Shown one piece after another: positions 16,873 to 25,356 of a DNA stretch of 64,000 nucleotides (position 1 is its first letter; the number at the start of each line of letters is the position of its first letter). A program made the position numbers and the translations under genes. Source of the DNA: JBBQVS01 sp964250765 (GTDB lineage: Bacteria; Chloroflexota; Ktedonobacteria; Ktedonobacterales; Ktedonobacteraceae); NCBI GenBank assembly GCA_964250765.1, contig CAXUHF010000012.1:6095-70094 (forward strand). The letters run 5' to 3'. A model generated the notes under the pieces. It was not told where the DNA came from. It searched no databases and saw nothing but the letters and a program-made list of their open reading frames with translations.

Positions 16873-18084
16873 TCAATATTGCGTTCCGCTTGTTGCAGAA
16901 ACAGAACGCTCATTGCCACCAACTAAGATTTCTTCAACAACAGTTAAAACATGCTCTAACTGCGCTTCTGGAATCACAAGTGGTGGCAACATACGAATTA
17001 CATTTGGACCAGCTTGTAGGACAAGAATGCCACGCGCAAACAGTGCTTCGAGATAGGGTTGTGCACGGCGTGTAAGCTCGATACCGAGCAGGAGGCCGCG
17101 TCCACGAACCTCGCGGATAAGTGGTGAACCTATCGCACGTAGACGTTCAAGGGCATACGCGCCAAGTGTAGCGGCACGCTGTGGTAATGCTTCGCGTTCA
17201 AGGATATCAAGTGTGGTAAGGGCGGCGGCGCAGGCTAGCGGGTTGCCGCCAAAGGTGCTCCCATGTACACCCTTTGTCACATGTCCACTTTCCATTACAC
17301 GCGGTCCCAGACAAACGGCACCCATTGGTACGCCACCAGCGATAGACTTTGCAAGACAAAGAATGTCAGGTTGCAGGTTGTACTGCTCACAGGCAAACAG
17401 CGTTCCAGTGCGTCCAAAGCCTGTCTGTACTTCATCGACAATGAGCAAGGCTCCACGCTCGTGACAAAGTGTTGCAAGGTCCCGAATGTATGCCTCATCT
17501 GCAACATGAACACCACCCTCACCCTGCACAACTTCGATAATCACGGCGGCAGTTTCTTCAGTAATCGCGGCTTCGGCGGCTTCAATGTTGTTATAGCGTA
17601 TATGGGTGACACCAGGAAGCAAAGGAGCGAAAGGTTCGCGGTAGTGCGGCTCCCATGTCGCGGAAAGTGCACCCATTGTGCGCCCATGAAAACTTCGCAA
17701 CGTTGCGATAATGCCTGTACGTCCTGTCGCTAGTCGTGCGAATTTGAGTGCGCCTTCTACTGCTTCCGTCCCACTATTGCACAGGAAGATATGGTCGAGT
17801 CCCTCTGGTGTGAGAGATGCGAGTCGTTCCAGTAGGCGTCCACGGACATCATTATAAAGAATCTCAGGGCAAGTGATGAGGCGTTGTGCTTGCTCCGCAA
17901 GTGCTGCCGCAATCTCGACACGCCCATGTCCAATATTCGCCACACCATAGCCCGCTGTACAATCAATGTATTCGCGTCCCTCGGCATCCCAAAGCAATGC
18001 ACCGCTACCACGCACGATAGCAACGCCACGTTTCCCATAGACACCGCTTGTATAGGTATTTTCTATATCAATGGTTGAAATCAT
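16873..18084 (-). CDS. lysJ: [LysW]-aminoadipate semialdehyde/glutamate semialdehyde aminotransferase
   Basis: A class-III PLP aminotransferase of 403 residues, transferring the terminal amino group in the fourth LysW-bound step. Family landmarks are CTAGYGVANIGHG, NSGTEAVEGALKFAR, FHGRTMGALSAT, the PLP aspartate in LIVDEVQTGFGRTG and the Schiff-base lysine in LAKSIAGGVPMGA. The frame opens at 18111, but a perfect AAGGAGG lies 7 bases before the inner ATG at 18084, so that start is used. It is preceded by a family 1 repeat, unlike the tightly packed upstream genes. ArgD activity as well is plausible because this family is often bifunctional. Confidence 0.92.
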   Translation of the reverse strand: MISTIDIENTYTSGVYGKRGVAIVRGSGALLWDAEGREYIDCTAGYGVANIGHGRVEIAAALAEQAQRLITCPEILYNDVRGRLLERLASLTPEGLDHIFLCNSGTEAVEGALKFARLATGRTGIIATLRSFHGRTMGALSATWEPHYREPFAPLLPGVTHIRYNNIEAAEAAITEETAAVIIEVVQGEGGVHVADEAYIRDLATLCHERGALLIVDEVQTGFGRTGTLFACEQYNLQPDILCLAKSIAGGVPMGAVCLGPRVMESGHVTKGVHGSTFGGNPLACAAALTTLDILEREALPQRAATLGAYALERLRAIGSPLIREVRGRGLLLGIELTRRAQPYLEALFARGILVLQAGPNVIRMLPPLVIPEAQLEHVLTVVEEILVGGNERSVSATSGTQY

Positions 18085-18135
18085 ACGTGACCTCCTTGTA
18101 TAAAATTGCATAAATTCTTGCGGATACGAAATGCC

Positions 18136-18261
18136 TGTAGGAGTCTAATTTATTACACCCTGTTGGCAATGGACCATGTTCACAGGATTTGTATAACGTT
18201 TCAATATGTCCTCCAACATTGTGATTTGCCGACGAGGGTGTAATAGAATTAGACCCCTACA
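18136..18261. repeat. Family 1 palindromic repeat inside the lysine operon (lysZ/lysJ junction)
   Basis: 126 bp from TGTAGGAGTCTAATTTATTA to the closing GAATTAGACCCCTACA. Its right end overlaps the last codons of lysZ: read on the minus strand, TGTAGGGGTCTAA gives the final Val-Gly-Val and the stop codon. The arms carry a few mismatches, so this copy is somewhat older than that at 4231. Confidence 0.85.
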
Positions 18262-19082
18262 GGTGGTTTTATTTTTGAATGTGTAGTAGCAATCGTGGTT
18301 CCCGACCCCTCCAGAACTTCAAGCAAAGAGCCTTGACCGATACACACTCTTGTCACGCCACCATTTAGGGCTTCTTGCGCTCCGAGCAATTTCTTACGCA
18401 TACGTCCTTGCGCGAACTGCATGTAGTCATCAAGTTGCTCGGCAGGAATATCTCGGACGAGTGTTGTTGGGTCATCTTTATTTGTAAGCAAGCCTGGAAC
18501 GTTAGTCATAAGGACAAGAGTTTCAGCGTGTAATGCTTCGGCAACTGCTGCCGCCGCTCTATCGCCATCAACATTTAAACGTTCCCCTTCATGACTTAGT
18601 GCTAATGGCGCAATGACAGGAGTATAGCCAGCATTCAGTAGGAGAGCGAGCAACTCGTTATTGACCTGCTCGATGTGTCCGGTATAGTCGTCACGTAAAA
18701 TTTGGATGCGTCCCTCTGCGGTGAGCGAGCGTACAACGGATTTGCGTCTTGCTACGAGGAGGCGTCCATCGACACCTGCAAGGCCGAGCGCGTTCACACC
18801 GTGTTGCTGTAAAAGAGCCACGAGTTCGGTGTTTAACTGTCCAGCTACAGCCATCGCGAAGAGACGTAGCGTTTCGCTATCGGTATAGCGACTGACCATA
18901 CCATTTGGTGATGTCACCAGACGTATATCGTGCCCTACCTGCTGTGATAGCGCGTTTGTGAGGTCAGAACCACCGTGTAGCAACACCACACGCTCTCCAT
19001 GTGCAACATATTGTGTTATGTCACGGATAATCGCAGTTGTTGTGACGCCTGCGCTCCCGCCAATTTTTACGACAAGTGTCAT
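18249..19082 (-). CDS. lysZ: [LysW]-aminoadipate/glutamate kinase
   Basis: An amino-acid kinase of the ArgB/LysZ family, 277 residues, phosphorylating the side-chain carboxylate of LysW-bound substrate. It shows VVKIGGSAG at the start, VVLLHGGSDLTNALSQQVG, the LysZ-type GMVSRYTDSETL and NVDGDRAAAAVAEAL, and LVLMTNVPGLL. A GGAGAG ribosome site precedes the ATG. The last three residues and the stop codon are supplied by the family 1 repeat, so the C-terminus has been rewritten by insertion (IKPP then VGV). Preceded by lysY with a 16-base gap. Confidence 0.92.
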   Translation of the reverse strand: MTLVVKIGGSAGVTTTAIIRDITQYVAHGERVVLLHGGSDLTNALSQQVGHDIRLVTSPNGMVSRYTDSETLRLFAMAVAGQLNTELVALLQQHGVNALGLAGVDGRLLVARRKSVVRSLTAEGRIQILRDDYTGHIEQVNNELLALLLNAGYTPVIAPLALSHEGERLNVDGDRAAAAVAEALHAETLVLMTNVPGLLTNKDDPTTLVRDIPAEQLDDYMQFAQGRMRKKLLGAQEALNGGVTRVCIGQGSLLEVLEGSGTTIATTHSKIKPPVGV

Positions 19083-19098
19083 ACGTTCTCTCCTCTCT

Positions 19099-20160
19099 CT
19101 ACGCTGGATGCAAACCAGGGAAGGTCAAACTCGTTGTCTCGTTCCAGCCGTACATACTGTTCATAGCCTGTACCGCGTTCCCTGCTGCTCCCTTCATCAG
19201 ATTATCCAGAGCCGCGATAACAACAAGGCGTTGTGAGTCGGGATCGTACTCGAAGCCAATATCGCAATAGTTGCTACCCGCGAGAATATTTGGTTCGGGA
19301 TAACGATAGACACCGTTACGCTCTTTGACGATACGTATGAATGGCTCGTCGTGATAGGCTTCACGATAGAGCCGCCATAATGTACGTTCGTCAACGCGCT
19401 CACGAAGGAACACATGCGCAGTCACCAGCACACCTCGTACAAGCTCAATCGCTGTAGCTGAAAACGCGATATGTTGTTGCAATGAACTCTCGTTCAATAG
19501 CCCCAATTCCTGTATCAATTCAGCGGTATGACGGTGACGCGTCGGTTGGAACGAGCGTACAGCACCACTACGGTCAGGATGGTGACTACCTGCCCCTGGA
19601 GTAGCACCAGCAGCAGACGAACCGACCTTTGCATCGACGACAAGCGGAATGTGCTCATCCGCTAGTCGTGCTCGGTATAAAGGAGCAAGCCCTAGAATAG
19701 CTGCCGTTGCCATACAGCCCGTTCCACTCACAAGAATTGCTTCACGTAATTCTGCTCTGTGCAGTTCCGGCAAGCCGTACACCGCTTGCTCTTGCAACGA
19801 AGGCACAGGATGAGATGCTCCATACCACTGTTGATAAAGTTCAGGCGAACGTAAGCGAAAATCTGCGGACAGGTCAATCGCACGTGGTGCAAGTGCTTGA
19901 TATCGCTCTATTTCCTGGGATGATGCACCGTGTGGTTGACAAAGAAACACAAGGTCACATGATGTCAGGTCGTCGGGATGACAAAACCGCAAAGTGCAAA
20001 GCTTGCGCAGGTTTGGATGTGTGCTATGCACATATTGTCCTGCACGACTACTTGATGCAACTTGTACAATCTCGACTTGCGGGTGGAAGAGTAACAGGCG
20101 TATCAACTCACCACCCGTATAGCCTGACCCTCCAACGATTGCAATACGAAGAGCGTTCAT
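19099..20160 (-). CDS. lysY: [LysW]-aminoadipyl/glutamyl phosphate reductase
   Basis: A 353-residue NADPH-dependent reductase of the ArgC/LysY family. It has the Rossmann start AIVGGSGYTGGELIRLLL, the catalytic cysteine in LVSGTGCMATAAILGLAPL, the substrate loop AGATPGAGSHHPDRSGAVRSF characteristic of the LysY branch, and LDNLMKGAAGNAVQAMN near the end. Its ATG overlaps the lysX stop codon by 4 bases (ATGA). Reduces the acyl phosphate made by LysZ to the semialdehyde. Confidence 0.93.
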   Translation of the reverse strand: MNALRIAIVGGSGYTGGELIRLLLFHPQVEIVQVASSSRAGQYVHSTHPNLRKLCTLRFCHPDDLTSCDLVFLCQPHGASSQEIERYQALAPRAIDLSADFRLRSPELYQQWYGASHPVPSLQEQAVYGLPELHRAELREAILVSGTGCMATAAILGLAPLYRARLADEHIPLVVDAKVGSSAAGATPGAGSHHPDRSGAVRSFQPTRHRHTAELIQELGLLNESSLQQHIAFSATAIELVRGVLVTAHVFLRERVDERTLWRLYREAYHDEPFIRIVKERNGVYRYPEPNILAGSNYCDIGFEYDPDSQRLVVIAALDNLMKGAAGNAVQAMNSMYGWNETTSLTFPGLHPA

Positions 20161-21023
20161 TGTAAGGCTCCTACTCGTATATGGCTCGATACGTAGTCAA
20201 GCATCAGGCCAGGAATATCGACGCCAGTTGGAGCAATGCTGTTACGAAACTCCATTGTAGCGTTGATCTCGTTGACAAGCAGACCCTGTTCGGCGTCTTC
20301 CAATACGTCAATTGCCAGGATGCCACCCCCGACTGCTTGCGCGGCTCGTACACATAGGCTATCAAGTTCGTGCGTTACAGGACAATTACTTGTGACTGCA
20401 CCACGCGCGGTATTTGTAACCCAATGTTCACTGGTACGGTAGATTGCACAGACGGTTTGCTCGCCTATGACGAAAGCGCGGATGTCGCGTTGTGGCTTGT
20501 CGATGTATTGCTGAATGTAGTGTGTATGGTGCTGATAGCCACCGAGGGTCTCCTGATGCTCTAGCACAGCTTCGGCGGCATCACGATCATTAATACGGGC
20601 AAGCAGGCGTCCCCATGATCCTGTAACAGGTTTAAGTACGACAGGATAGCCAAGTGTTTCGATACCCTGCACAGCGTTTGGTGCGTCGAAGGCCAGAAGT
20701 GTACGTGGTGTTGGCACATCAGCATGTAAAAGGGCTAGAGTGGTTAATAGTTTGTCGTTGCACGTTGCCGTTACTTCTGCCGTATTGAAGACAGGAACCC
20801 CCCAATGTTCCAGCACATGCAGTACTGCGAGACCACGCGATTGACTCATACTACGGCAAAGAACTGCATCATATCTGCGCCAACGAGCATCGGGTTGTGC
20901 TAAGTCGAGCAGGAGTTCGCCATCGTCGATAATATCATACGAGATGTTACGTCGGTCTAATGCCTCAATCAGTAACTTCTCTTCCACACGCACACGCGAT
21001 GTGAGCAGGGCGATATGTGTCAT
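20157..21023 (-). CDS. lysX: LysW-aminoadipate/glutamate ligase (ATP-grasp)
   Basis: The ATP-grasp ligase that joins the amino group of 2-aminoadipate (and possibly glutamate) to the C-terminal glutamate of LysW. 288 residues from the ATG at 21023, one base after the lysW stop codon; the frame extends to 21065 but would overlap lysW and lacks a better start. Key parts are NDKLLTTLALLHADVPTPRTL, VLKPVTGSWGR for ATP binding and the LysX signature NEINATMEFRNS near residue 260. Whether it also accepts glutamate, making the operon serve arginine too, is not decided by the sequence; no second LysX/ArgX is in view. Confidence 0.94.
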   Translation of the reverse strand: MTHIALLTSRVRVEEKLLIEALDRRNISYDIIDDGELLLDLAQPDARWRRYDAVLCRSMSQSRGLAVLHVLEHWGVPVFNTAEVTATCNDKLLTTLALLHADVPTPRTLLAFDAPNAVQGIETLGYPVVLKPVTGSWGRLLARINDRDAAEAVLEHQETLGGYQHHTHYIQQYIDKPQRDIRAFVIGEQTVCAIYRTSEHWVTNTARGAVTSNCPVTHELDSLCVRAAQAVGGGILAIDVLEDAEQGLLVNEINATMEFRNSIAPTGVDIPGLMLDYVSSHIRVGALQ

Positions 21024-21024
21024 G

Positions 21025-21213
21025 TTATTCTCCCCAATCCTCTTCAACTTGCGGGGCAAGCGCAACGGTAGGTTGTTCCAGGTTCAATACCTCTAGTTCA
21101 GCGTTACAATCGGGGCAATAGATAATCTCGTTGACGAGTAAACCTTGTAGGTTGATACTGGCATCACATTCTGGGCAATGCGCGGTCAGGTTGGTTGTAC
21201 GGGTTGTATCCAT
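21025..21213 (-). CDS. lysW: LysW amino-group carrier protein
   Basis: A 62-residue acidic carrier to which lysine intermediates are attached. It has two CPxC zinc knuckle halves (HCPECDASI and YCPDCNAELEV) and ends in EEDWGE, the conserved C-terminal EDWGE whose glutamate is the attachment site. The start at 21213 is fixed by AAGGAG 10 bases upstream; the frame opening at 21249 would run into that site. First gene of the operon and directly downstream of the T-box terminator. Confidence 0.95.
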   Translation of the reverse strand: MDTTRTTNLTAHCPECDASINLQGLLVNEIIYCPDCNAELEVLNLEQPTVALAPQVEEDWGE

Positions 21214-21267
21214 GTTGATTATTTCTCCTTGTAGCAGTGTGCCAAACAAACTTGATTGATGATAAAC

Positions 21268-21610
21268 AAAAACGCTCTTTGTCCTCCGTGTTAGAGAAGG
21301 ACAAAGAGCGTGAAATACGCTTTTGTGGTGCCACCTTCGTTCGTTAATACCTCACGGCATCAACCTCGTTGTGTATGGGCAACGTGTTGTACCCATATAC
21401 ATTGCCTGATAACGGAGGCTACCGATTGAGGTCTAATCTCGCATTGCCTGTAGGGGTCTAATTTATTAACCCTACCAACAATGCGATTTCTTCTCATAGC
21501 GCAGAAGTCTTTTTCACGGTTGGTCAACATATGGGCGTTCCAGCATTAGCCCACTCTCTGAATGTGTCTCAGTCCGTTACTCGTTCCTGCATAGCGTTTT
21601 GTATTGAGTT
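21268..21610 (-). promoter_or_regulatory. T-box riboswitch unit C, lysine specifier AAG (complete)
   Basis: Read on the minus strand it contains, in order: a stem I with AGAGAG and a GGAAC-type distal loop; the specifier loop GTGAA-A-AAG-AC, with the AAG codon at 21509-21511; the conserved CCTCCGTTATC; the T-box AACGAAGGTGGCACCAC (core 21325-21337), which pairs with the tRNA acceptor end; and a terminator hairpin (21273-21310) followed by a T run, 55 bases before lysW. AAG codes for lysine. A half copy of the family 1 repeat (21449-21481) is inserted in the middle stem, where CGCATTG and CAATGCG still pair around it. Confidence 0.85.
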
Positions 21611-21651
21611 TGTTTCGCTTAGCGTGAGGAAAGATAAGAGGCAAATAAAAA

Positions 21652-21844
21652 CGCCCATCATCCTTCTCTCTGGAAAGGACGAAGAGCGACTTCGTGGTAC
21701 CACCTTCATGCGTTGACATTTCGCAATGTCAACCTCGTTCTGTATAGAGAGTGTGATGAACGGGTGTGATGAATCAGACCCGTACAATTGTCCATACAGG
21801 ATGCCGGATAACGGAGGCTGCCGACTGAGTTCTACTTTCGCTGT
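21652..21844 (-). promoter_or_regulatory. T-box riboswitch unit B (5' part lost in scaffold gap)
   Basis: On the minus strand it shows GTAGAACTCAGTCGGCAGCC and CTCCGTTATC, then the T-box core GAAGGTGGTACCACGA (21693-21706) and a terminator hairpin (21652-21688, CTCTTCGTCC / GGATGATGGGCG) with a T run. Its stem I and specifier would fall in the N gap at 21845-21854. A degenerate family 1 half (GTACGGGTCTGATTCATCAC) is inserted in the stem before the T-box. Confidence 0.75.
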
Positions 21845-21854
21845 NNNNNNNNNN

Positions 21855-22108
21855 TTGGCACCTTTTTAGCGGGTCCTCAAAAAAAGCTCCTGCTCCCAGC
21901 CCCGCTAAAATGGGGTCCCTACAGTGTACCCGATAACGGAGGTTGCCGACAGAGTTCTAGTCTCGCAGTAAAACGATTTCTTCTCGTAGCTTCAGAGTTT
22001 TATTCACAGTGGAGACATTTGAGCTTTTCACCTACCGCTCATTCTCTGCTTGTCGTGCCGTACTGTTACTCGTCTCGTCAAAGCTGTCTATATGTTGTTG
22101 TTTTGTAT
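21855..22108 (-). promoter_or_regulatory. T-box riboswitch unit A, lysine specifier AAA (3' part lost in scaffold gap)
   Basis: Starting just after the promoter, the minus strand has a stem I with CAGAGAATGAGCGGTAGGTG and AAAAGCTC, then the specifier loop GTGAA-T-AAA-AC with AAA at 21999-22001, and the linker CGGCAACCTCCGTTATCGGG also seen in B and C. AAA codes for lysine. After the linker the T-box is interrupted by a family 2-like end (CTGTAGGGACCCC at 21911-21923) and a GC-rich hairpin running into the gap, so whether a working T-box and terminator follow is unknown. Confidence 0.7.
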
Positions 22109-22115
22109 TGATAGA

Positions 22116-22144
22116 GGTATACCATGCTCATAAGAGATTGTCAA
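22116..22144 (-). promoter_or_regulatory. Promoter of the lysine operon
   Basis: Minus strand TTGACA (22139-22144), a 17-base spacer, then TATACC (22116-22121). Transcription should start near 22109, giving a leader of about 860-900 nt before lysW, not counting the gap. Confidence 0.8.
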
Positions 22145-22279
22145 TGCTTTTCTGATGTGTTCTCGCAAAAATTTTAGTTTGTAGATATTTTACCCACACC
22201 TTGTAGTAAAATTTACCATTTCTCAACCATGAATAATCAAGAATAAGGTAGTTTGATGAAACAATATAGATAGGTCAGA

Positions 22280-22355
22280 TGTAGGGGCCATAATTCATTA
22301 CGCCCGTCAGCATTGATAACTTGGGAACAGGGCGTAATGAATTATGGCCCCTACA
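22280..22355. repeat. Family 1 variant palindromic repeat (short)
   Basis: 76 bp with ends TGTAGGGGCCATAATTCATT and the complement; inner ACGCCC / GGGCGT replaces the usual ACACCC. A variant copy with compensating changes on both arms, 25 bases from the GH5 stop codon and therefore a possible terminator for it. Confidence 0.75.
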
Positions 22356-22380
22356 TCCTGATTACTTAGTTAGATGGCAT

Positions 22381-24948
22381 TTATGCCCCAGTATACCCGA
22401 TTACATCAGAGCCACCCTGCGTACCACCTGTATTCCAGTACATAGGACGCTCACTCACGAAGTAGGAGCCAGTAGGAGCTTGGGCAGTCATTGCAACAGC
22501 ACAGGAGTAGCGTGGATCACTACCTGTATGAAGCAGATATTGACGTACAAGGGCGGCTACATCAACGGTTGAGCGCGTATGTGCCTTTACGAGAACACTG
22601 CTAGGTGTGTAACTGTGACCATAGTTGTTGAGCAGCGTAATGGTAACAGTTTCGTCACTCCCTGTTGGATTTTGTAAGGTGAGCCATTCGTTATATCCAA
22701 CAATAGCATAGCCTTCTGCGAAGGTGTAAGAGTTGACCGTTGCGGGTCCAACCTGACCGATGGTATCAGAACCACCACTTGCCACAAGGCTAAAGCCATT
22801 GCTACTAGTAATTGTATGATTGTATTGAAAGAACATTTCACGCTGTACCACAATCGCTGCACCTGTAGAGGTTATTTCAGCAGATACTGTACTCGGCGGA
22901 ATGTTTGCGTTGACATTCCATAATGTCTGACTCATTGCGCCAACAGTACCTGTAACAGACTTTGTAGTGCCGTTCCCAAGTTGCAGAGTGATTGTGATAT
23001 TCGCAGGCGCATTCGCAGTGCTATCAAGATTTGAAATCGCAAGGTACTCCTGTGATTTTCCACCTGTATAGCCTTCCGCAAACAGCCAATCGTGTGATAG
23101 TGCCTGTGCGCCGACAACTGATGTAGCACCAGAAATAGTCCCAGCATTACCAGCCGCTACGCTTCCAAAGTAGTCTGGACGTTCCACCACGATAGGCCGT
23201 GTTGAGGTGACAACGGCGGCAACATGAGTGGGCAGACCAGCATTACTTGGAAAGAGTGTGCCGCGTTGTCCAACACCAACATTAATGCTCTGTGTGCCAA
23301 CAGCGTGACCACCAGCATAATAGGTTGCAGTTACTGTAGCACTACCGTTCGCTGGGGGATTTAATGCAGTCAAAAACGACGTAAATCCGTTATTTGTTGG
23401 AATATCAGCGAAGTAAAATGTTTGTCCTAGATGTGTCGCACCTACCACATCACTTCCACTATTGATACCATGCCATGAGAAGTACTGTGGACGCTCCGCT
23501 ACAACACCACTACATGATGAGGAGGGATTGACTGAAACGATGGCAGAGACAGATACTCCTGTCTTCTGTGTATAAGGAATACTCATGTCTGTATTCACCG
23601 ACTCGGTCCAGCGCGAAGCGTGAGCTACAGTGAATGACTTCGTAACAGGACTTCCCATCTCAGGCAAATACTGTACATTGACAGGACAATCATTGTTCGG
23701 GCTGGGATTGTCAATGGTCAGATATTCTTTGAAGGAAGCACCGACACGCCCTTCTGCAAAGTACCACACACCACTCACGGGTGCGGATGCAGTTGCATAT
23801 CTATGAAGATGCTGATAGATAGCGAGACCATAACCGGCTGATGGCGTGCCGTTGTAGTCAGTGATGAGAAGCGGATAGGTACAGGTATTGCCACTCATCG
23901 ACCAGGAAAAGCCGACCCATCCAATCTGGTGTGCATCGAAATACGATAGCAAGCGGCTCTCGTAATTACTATCACAGTCATATTCTCCACTTTCAGCAGA
24001 AATCACTGGATATGTCTGACTTGGAATACCAAAGGCAGCATCCCAGGTATTTGGAAGTTTGTCATTATAAGGGTAATATGGATGCGTATCATAGACAATG
24101 TTTGTGCCAGTGAGTTTATAGGTGTTGAGTTGACTAAGATCGTAGCCCCATTGCATACCACCAACCAGCACCAAATTAGTTGCACCAGTACTACGAATGG
24201 CATTCACAACCGCTTGCATGCCTACGCTTTGATAGGTAAAGGTTTTGGAACATTGACAATCATCCGAGTAACCACTATCACTCGTCATTGTACATGCACT
24301 CATCCAACACGACCACATTGCTGGATGTGGCTCATTAAATGCTTCAAAGAGAACATTTGAGTAGTTTTTGTAAATAGGGGCGACCTGCTGCCAGAAAGTT
24401 ACACTATCGGCATCAGCCATAGCCCACGGTCCACCACCCTGTCCAGACTGACCACCAGCGTCAGTCCATTGAAGATCAAGTATGACATTCAGTTTCAGCG
24501 CAGTCAAAGTATCAACAACTTGCTTTACAGTGCTGTGATACTGTGCTGCGCTGCAAGGATATCCTGGAGCACCATTCAGCCAAAAACCTTCTGAAAGAGG
24601 AAGTCTCACTGTGTTTGCACCCCAGTAAGTTCCAGTTGTAGTGTTCACTCCACTACCGAGGTACGCGAGGTGTTGTTGGTCAAGTGGACCATCGCCCGAA
24701 CAGTTGTATTCAAGGCCATCACGAGCAATACCATGAACAAGATATGGTTGCCCATCCGCATCTAAAACAGTGTTACCCTTGACACTATAGGGTCCATTTG
24801 CTGTAGCATTGTAGGGTAAGTTCACAGAAGCTGTAGCATGAGCGGTACTTGCATGAGTATACGCAAAAGGAGTGAATGAAACAACGGCTACCGCAAGTAG
24901 ACTCAATACGACAATGCTTGCTACCATAACTTTTAAATAAGACGACAT
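22381..24948 (-). CDS. Secreted GH5 endoglucanase-like glycosidase with four C-terminal beta repeats
   Basis: An 855-residue secreted enzyme. Residues 1-40 are a signal peptide. The GH5 catalytic domain spans about 50-385, with NTVRLPLSEGFW near 112, the acid/base glutamate in FNEP (Glu206) and the likely nucleophile in VISAESGEYD (Glu319); several cysteine-rich loops are inserted. From about 395 there are four repeats of roughly 110 residues, each beginning like WYFAEG...EYLTIDNP and ending like VVERPxYF (starts near 396, 511, 621, 742), of the type seen in secreted Chloroflexota and actinobacterial proteins. These may bind polymer or cell wall. Beta-glucan or mannan is likely as substrate; not certain. 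Confidence 0.88.
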   Translation of the reverse strand: MSSYLKVMVASIVVLSLLAVAVVSFTPFAYTHASTAHATASVNLPYNATANGPYSVKGNTVLDADGQPYLVHGIARDGLEYNCSGDGPLDQQHLAYLGSGVNTTTGTYWGANTVRLPLSEGFWLNGAPGYPCSAAQYHSTVKQVVDTLTALKLNVILDLQWTDAGGQSGQGGGPWAMADADSVTFWQQVAPIYKNYSNVLFEAFNEPHPAMWSCWMSACTMTSDSGYSDDCQCSKTFTYQSVGMQAVVNAIRSTGATNLVLVGGMQWGYDLSQLNTYKLTGTNIVYDTHPYYPYNDKLPNTWDAAFGIPSQTYPVISAESGEYDCDSNYESRLLSYFDAHQIGWVGFSWSMSGNTCTYPLLITDYNGTPSAGYGLAIYQHLHRYATASAPVSGVWYFAEGRVGASFKEYLTIDNPSPNNDCPVNVQYLPEMGSPVTKSFTVAHASRWTESVNTDMSIPYTQKTGVSVSAIVSVNPSSSCSGVVAERPQYFSWHGINSGSDVVGATHLGQTFYFADIPTNNGFTSFLTALNPPANGSATVTATYYAGGHAVGTQSINVGVGQRGTLFPSNAGLPTHVAAVVTSTRPIVVERPDYFGSVAAGNAGTISGATSVVGAQALSHDWLFAEGYTGGKSQEYLAISNLDSTANAPANITITLQLGNGTTKSVTGTVGAMSQTLWNVNANIPPSTVSAEITSTGAAIVVQREMFFQYNHTITSSNGFSLVASGGSDTIGQVGPATVNSYTFAEGYAIVGYNEWLTLQNPTGSDETVTITLLNNYGHSYTPSSVLVKAHTRSTVDVAALVRQYLLHTGSDPRYSCAVAMTAQAPTGSYFVSERPMYWNTGGTQGGSDVIGYTGA

Positions 24949-25168
24949 TGTTTATATTCCTTACTTGACATATGAATAGTGATATATACCTGATAGTCAT
25001 AGGACACTCAAGAGTCAGTATTTTAGAATGTATCATTGAGTTTTCTAGCTGTGTTAAAAAGAAACTCTAAAAAGGGACCGATTGTGCGTGCTCCGGTACT
25101 TTGGTATATATATGTTACTAGCTATCGGCTTCATATTTCTATAACTTTAGTCTAACAAGCACGTACAA

Positions 25169-25230
25169 AATAGAGTAGGTATACTTCGTAATAGAGTAAG
25201 GACTCTATTGTTCTATTAACCTGTTCTATT
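25169..25230. promoter_or_regulatory. AATAGAGTA repeat cluster between divergent glycosidase genes
   Basis: AATAGAGTA occurs at 25169-25177 and 25190-25198, and its complement ACTCTATT at 25202-25209, making the palindrome AATAGAGT-aagg-ACTCTATT; TTCTATT follows twice (25211, 25224). This is the only structure I see in the 408-base gap 24949-25356, apart from a possible minus-strand promoter TTGAGT-17-TATATA before the GH5 gene. A shared operator for the two glycosidase genes is a reasonable inference. Confidence 0.45.
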
Positions 25231-25356
25231 CATTGTGACGAAAGGTAGCCATGAGAGTTATCGTGCGTCCCCAAATGTACTATTACTTTGTACATATACA
25301 CGTATTTATTTATACTAATAATAGGAAACAATATGTCGCGTAAATAAGGGGATTTT

